This document shows, one piece after another, positions 15,887 through 17,139 of a stretch of DNA of 17,139 nucleotides. The position numbers and the translations under genes were made by a program. The notes beneath the pieces were generated by a model. The model searched no databases and was not told where the DNA came from. It was given only the letters and a program-made list of their open reading frames with translations. Position 1 is the first letter of the stretch, and the number at the start of each line of letters is the position of its first letter. The stretch is from Merdiplasma sp905207905 (lineage in GTDB: Bacteria > Bacillota > Clostridia > Lachnospirales > Lachnospiraceae): NCBI GenBank assembly GCA_902475025.1, contig CABRXX010000060.1, forward strand, positions 1 through 17,139, given 5' to 3'.

Positions 15887-16465
15887 ATGGAAGAACAGAA
15901 TTTTTATATATCAGAGGTTTCCAGACAGGTGGGTGTGGAGCCCCATGTGCTGCGGTATTGGGAGGAGGAGCTGGGGCTTTTGATTGATCGAAATTCCCAG
16001 GGAAAACGTTGCTATTCCAGAGAAAATGTGGAGATATTTTTGGAGGTCAAAGGGCTTCGGGAAAAAGGAATGCAGCTGAAAGCCGCCAGGGAGATCTTAA
16101 GAGAGGGAGGCAGATATCCGAACGCGTGGATTGCTGCCGCTTCCGATCAGGAGATTCCCTTTCCGGAGCATCCGGAGTATTCGGTGCTTCCCGTAAGACA
16201 GCCCCAGGATTCCATGCAGGTGTTTGAGCAGCTTCTGGACGGTATTATAGAGCGTGCTTTGGAGAAAAATAACGAGAAGCTGGTAAAGGAGCTGAGTGAT
16301 CTTTTGCTGACGGAGCTGGAGGCAAAGTGGCAGGCAGCAGAAGCCAGGGAGGAGCTGGAAAGAGAGCTGTTCGGTCAGGGGGCCAGGGAGAGTGCGGCGG
16401 CAGAGCCTGACCGGAAAGCAAGTTTGTGGAAACGGTGGAGACGTTGGCTGGAGCGGTACATATAG
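15887..16465 (+). CDS. MerR-type DNA-binding protein with coiled coil and amphipathic tail (RacA-like layout)
   Basis: The 192-residue protein has a MerR helix-turn-helix and wing at about 5-72: FYISEVSRQVGVEPHVLRYW, then RCYSRENVEIFLEVKGLREKGM. A short proline-containing linker follows, then a charged heptad-like helix from about 112 to 165. The C-terminal segment KASLWKRWRRWLERYI (177-192) is rich in Trp and Arg and could form an amphipathic helix that binds membranes. It lacks the cysteines and ligand domain of metal- or drug-sensing MerR proteins. I chose ATG 15887, which has AAGGGGAGAG upstream, over ATG 15863. It is monocistronic, between repeat copy 2 and a bidirectional terminator. 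The layout resembles B. subtilis RacA, but a plain transcription regulator is equally possible. Confidence 0.8.
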   Translation: MEEQNFYISEVSRQVGVEPHVLRYWEEELGLLIDRNSQGKRCYSRENVEIFLEVKGLREKGMQLKAAREILREGGRYPNAWIAAASDQEIPFPEHPEYSVLPVRQPQDSMQVFEQLLDGIIERALEKNNEKLVKELSDLLLTELEAKWQAAEAREELERELFGQGARESAAAEPDRKASLWKRWRRWLERYI

Positions 16466-16510
16466 AAATTTTGAGCGGGCATTTGAAAACTGCCGGTTTC
16501 AGGAAACAGA

Positions 16511-16574
16511 AAAAGAGGGTGATCTCAACAGGAGCCGAAGCAATCTTCGGTTTTTGTTGAGTCACCCTTTTTTT
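16511..16574. terminator. Bidirectional terminator between the MerR-type and ferredoxin genes
   Basis: AGGGTGA (16516-16522) pairs with TCACCCT (16562-16568). TCAACA pairs with TGTTGA inside it. CCGAAG and CTTCGG (16535-16550) with loop CAAT cap the hairpin. An A tract precedes it and T7 follows, so it can serve the plus-strand gene and the minus-strand ferredoxin gene alike. Confidence 0.88.
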
Positions 16575-16612
16575 GGTGTCAATCGCTTATAACACTAACT
16601 GTCTGAATGGAA

Positions 16613-16786
16613 TCATTCGCCGGCAGAGATAGCGCCAGTGGGGCACTGATCTTCGCAGGTTCCGCAATCCAGGCAAGCATCCGGATTGATTTCGTATTTG
16701 CCATCACCTTCGCTGATAGCCTCTGCGGGACATACTTCTGCACAGCTTCCGCAAGCTACGCACTCGTCAGAAATTACATATGCCAT
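16613..16786 (-). CDS. Clostridial 2[4Fe-4S] ferredoxin
   Basis: This 57-residue gene encodes a small cytoplasmic electron carrier of the bacterial 2[4Fe-4S] type, used in anaerobes with pyruvate:ferredoxin oxidoreductase, hydrogenases and Rnf. The first cluster motif is Cys9, Cys12, Cys15 and Cys19-Pro; the second is Cys38, Cys41, Cys44 and Cys48-Pro. The two halves show the usual internal duplication (CVACGSCAEVCP and CLDCGTCEDQCP). Translation starts MAYVISDECVACG. The site AGGAGG lies about 10 bp upstream of ATG on the minus strand. It is transcribed alone, towards the bidirectional terminator, and all eight ligands are intact. Its redox partner cannot be told from the neighbourhood. Confidence 0.95.
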   Translation of the reverse strand: MAYVISDECVACGSCAEVCPAEAISEGDGKYEINPDACLDCGTCEDQCPTGAISAGE

Positions 16787-16832
16787 AATCGTTTATCCTC
16801 CTTTGTATTTTAGGTACTACGCCTTCAAAAGC

Positions 16833-16858
16833 ATTTTAATACATGGAGCACAATTATA
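16833..16858 (-). promoter_or_regulatory. Candidate promoter region of the ferredoxin gene
   Basis: On the minus strand a perfect TATAAT occupies 16858-16853 but has no good -35. A second option is TAAAAT (16838-16833) with a weak TTGTAT 17 bp upstream. The first would give about 60 nt of leader before the ribosome site and ATG. The sequence alone does not decide between them. Confidence 0.4.
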
Positions 16859-16918
16859 CAAGTGAAAAATTGAGGAAAAGTTGTCAGAACCAGGGGAAAT
16901 GTGTGGATCTGTAGAAGT

Positions 16919-16939
16919 TTTAGTAAAAATTTAGTAAAA
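16919..16939 (+). promoter_or_regulatory. Direct repeat TTTAGTAAAA with 11-bp period
   Basis: TTTAGTAAAA occurs at 16919-16928 and 16930-16939, one helical turn apart, ending 4 bp before the -35 of the promoter at 16944-16971. Spacing and position fit a tandem activator site of the OmpR/PhoB response-regulator type. The regulator is not in the window. Confidence 0.5.
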
Positions 16940-16943
16940 TATA

Positions 16944-16971
16944 TTGTTTTTTAAAAATATACTGGTATAAT
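16944..16971 (+). promoter_or_regulatory. Outward-facing extended -10 promoter
   Basis: TTGTTT (16944-16949), a 16-bp spacer, and a perfect TATAAT (16966-16971) preceded by TGG, which makes an extended -10. The -35 is weak. It reads towards the right edge of the window. Confidence 0.6.
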
Positions 16972-16976
16972 TTTAA

Positions 16977-17139
16977 AGTAACAGAAAGAAAAATTATGGA
17001 CAGCGTTCTGACCGGGCATAGGCGGTTCTGTGAGTTTTTGTTTCAGCCAAAGGAAGCATCAGTGTAGAGGGGGCAATACGCCTGAACGATGCGTACTGGA
17101 CGTACGCAGAGAGAAAGCAACACAGACAGGAAACGAAAT
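16977..17139 (+). other. Untranslated leader of a gene beyond the window, or start of a short ORF
   Basis: This stretch follows the outward promoter. It holds a hairpin GCGTAC-TGGAC-GTACGC (17091-17107) and no recognised riboswitch signature. Two weak ATGs exist: one at 16996 opens a 23-residue frame ending at 17067, and one at 17089 runs open to the window end (MRTGRTQRESNTDRKRN). Neither has a convincing ribosome site at the proper spacing. I see no supported gene here. Confidence 0.3.

Noticed and set aside
16996..17067. 23-residue leader peptide after the outward promoter
   Set aside because: There is only a weak purine stretch in place of a ribosome site, no amino acid run typical of attenuation, and no conservation data.

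Overview
The window looks like chromosomal DNA of a gut-type Lachnospiraceae (clostridial Firmicute, Clostridium cluster XIVa-like). The evidence is moderate GC, strong AGGAGG-type ribosome sites, a clostridial 2[4Fe-4S] ferredoxin, an IleRS of the zinc-ribbon, long type, and a housekeeping gene set and gene order typical of Clostridia. The species cannot be named from this sequence alone. Most of the window is ordinary housekeeping DNA. The unusual content is in the spaces between genes.

Layout. (1) Positions 1-190 carry the 3' end of murA, closed by two hairpins. (2) Positions 290-578 hold a repeat-rich, inverted-repeat-bounded leader in front of degV (579-1448), which ends in a strong terminator. 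(3) The convergent gap 1449-1858 holds a 112-bp palindromic element (copy 1) and a pair of perfect DnaA boxes. (4) A membrane-anchored DUF885 metallopeptidase-like gene is on the minus strand (1859-3640). (5) A divergent gap carries a good sigma-A promoter and a long, foldable leader for metG (4017-5996), followed by tatD. (6) Between tatD and rsmA lies a gene-free 458-bp stretch with six 34-bp tandem repeats, at the place where several Firmicutes carry rnmV. (7) rsmA, an alpha/beta hydrolase and a YesL-family membrane protein follow with gaps of 2-4 bp, as a tight operon. (8) ileS has its own promoter and is followed 27 bp later by glgP. (9) Copy 2 of the palindromic element separates glgP from a MerR-type gene whose layout resembles the chromosome-anchoring protein RacA. 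(10) A bidirectional terminator separates this from a minus-strand 57-residue ferredoxin. (11) The right end has an outward-facing promoter preceded by an 11-bp-period direct repeat. It drives something beyond the window.

How the genes relate. metG-tatD-rsmA is a translation and RNA/DNA maintenance cluster. ileS and glgP probably share a transcript, which would tie tRNA charging to glycogen use. No complete novel multi-gene defence or mobile system is visible. The best leads are the structured dispersed element with pair-preserving changes between its two copies, the DnaA-box pair, the alternating 34-bp tandem array, the RacA-like protein, and the uncharacterised metG leader.
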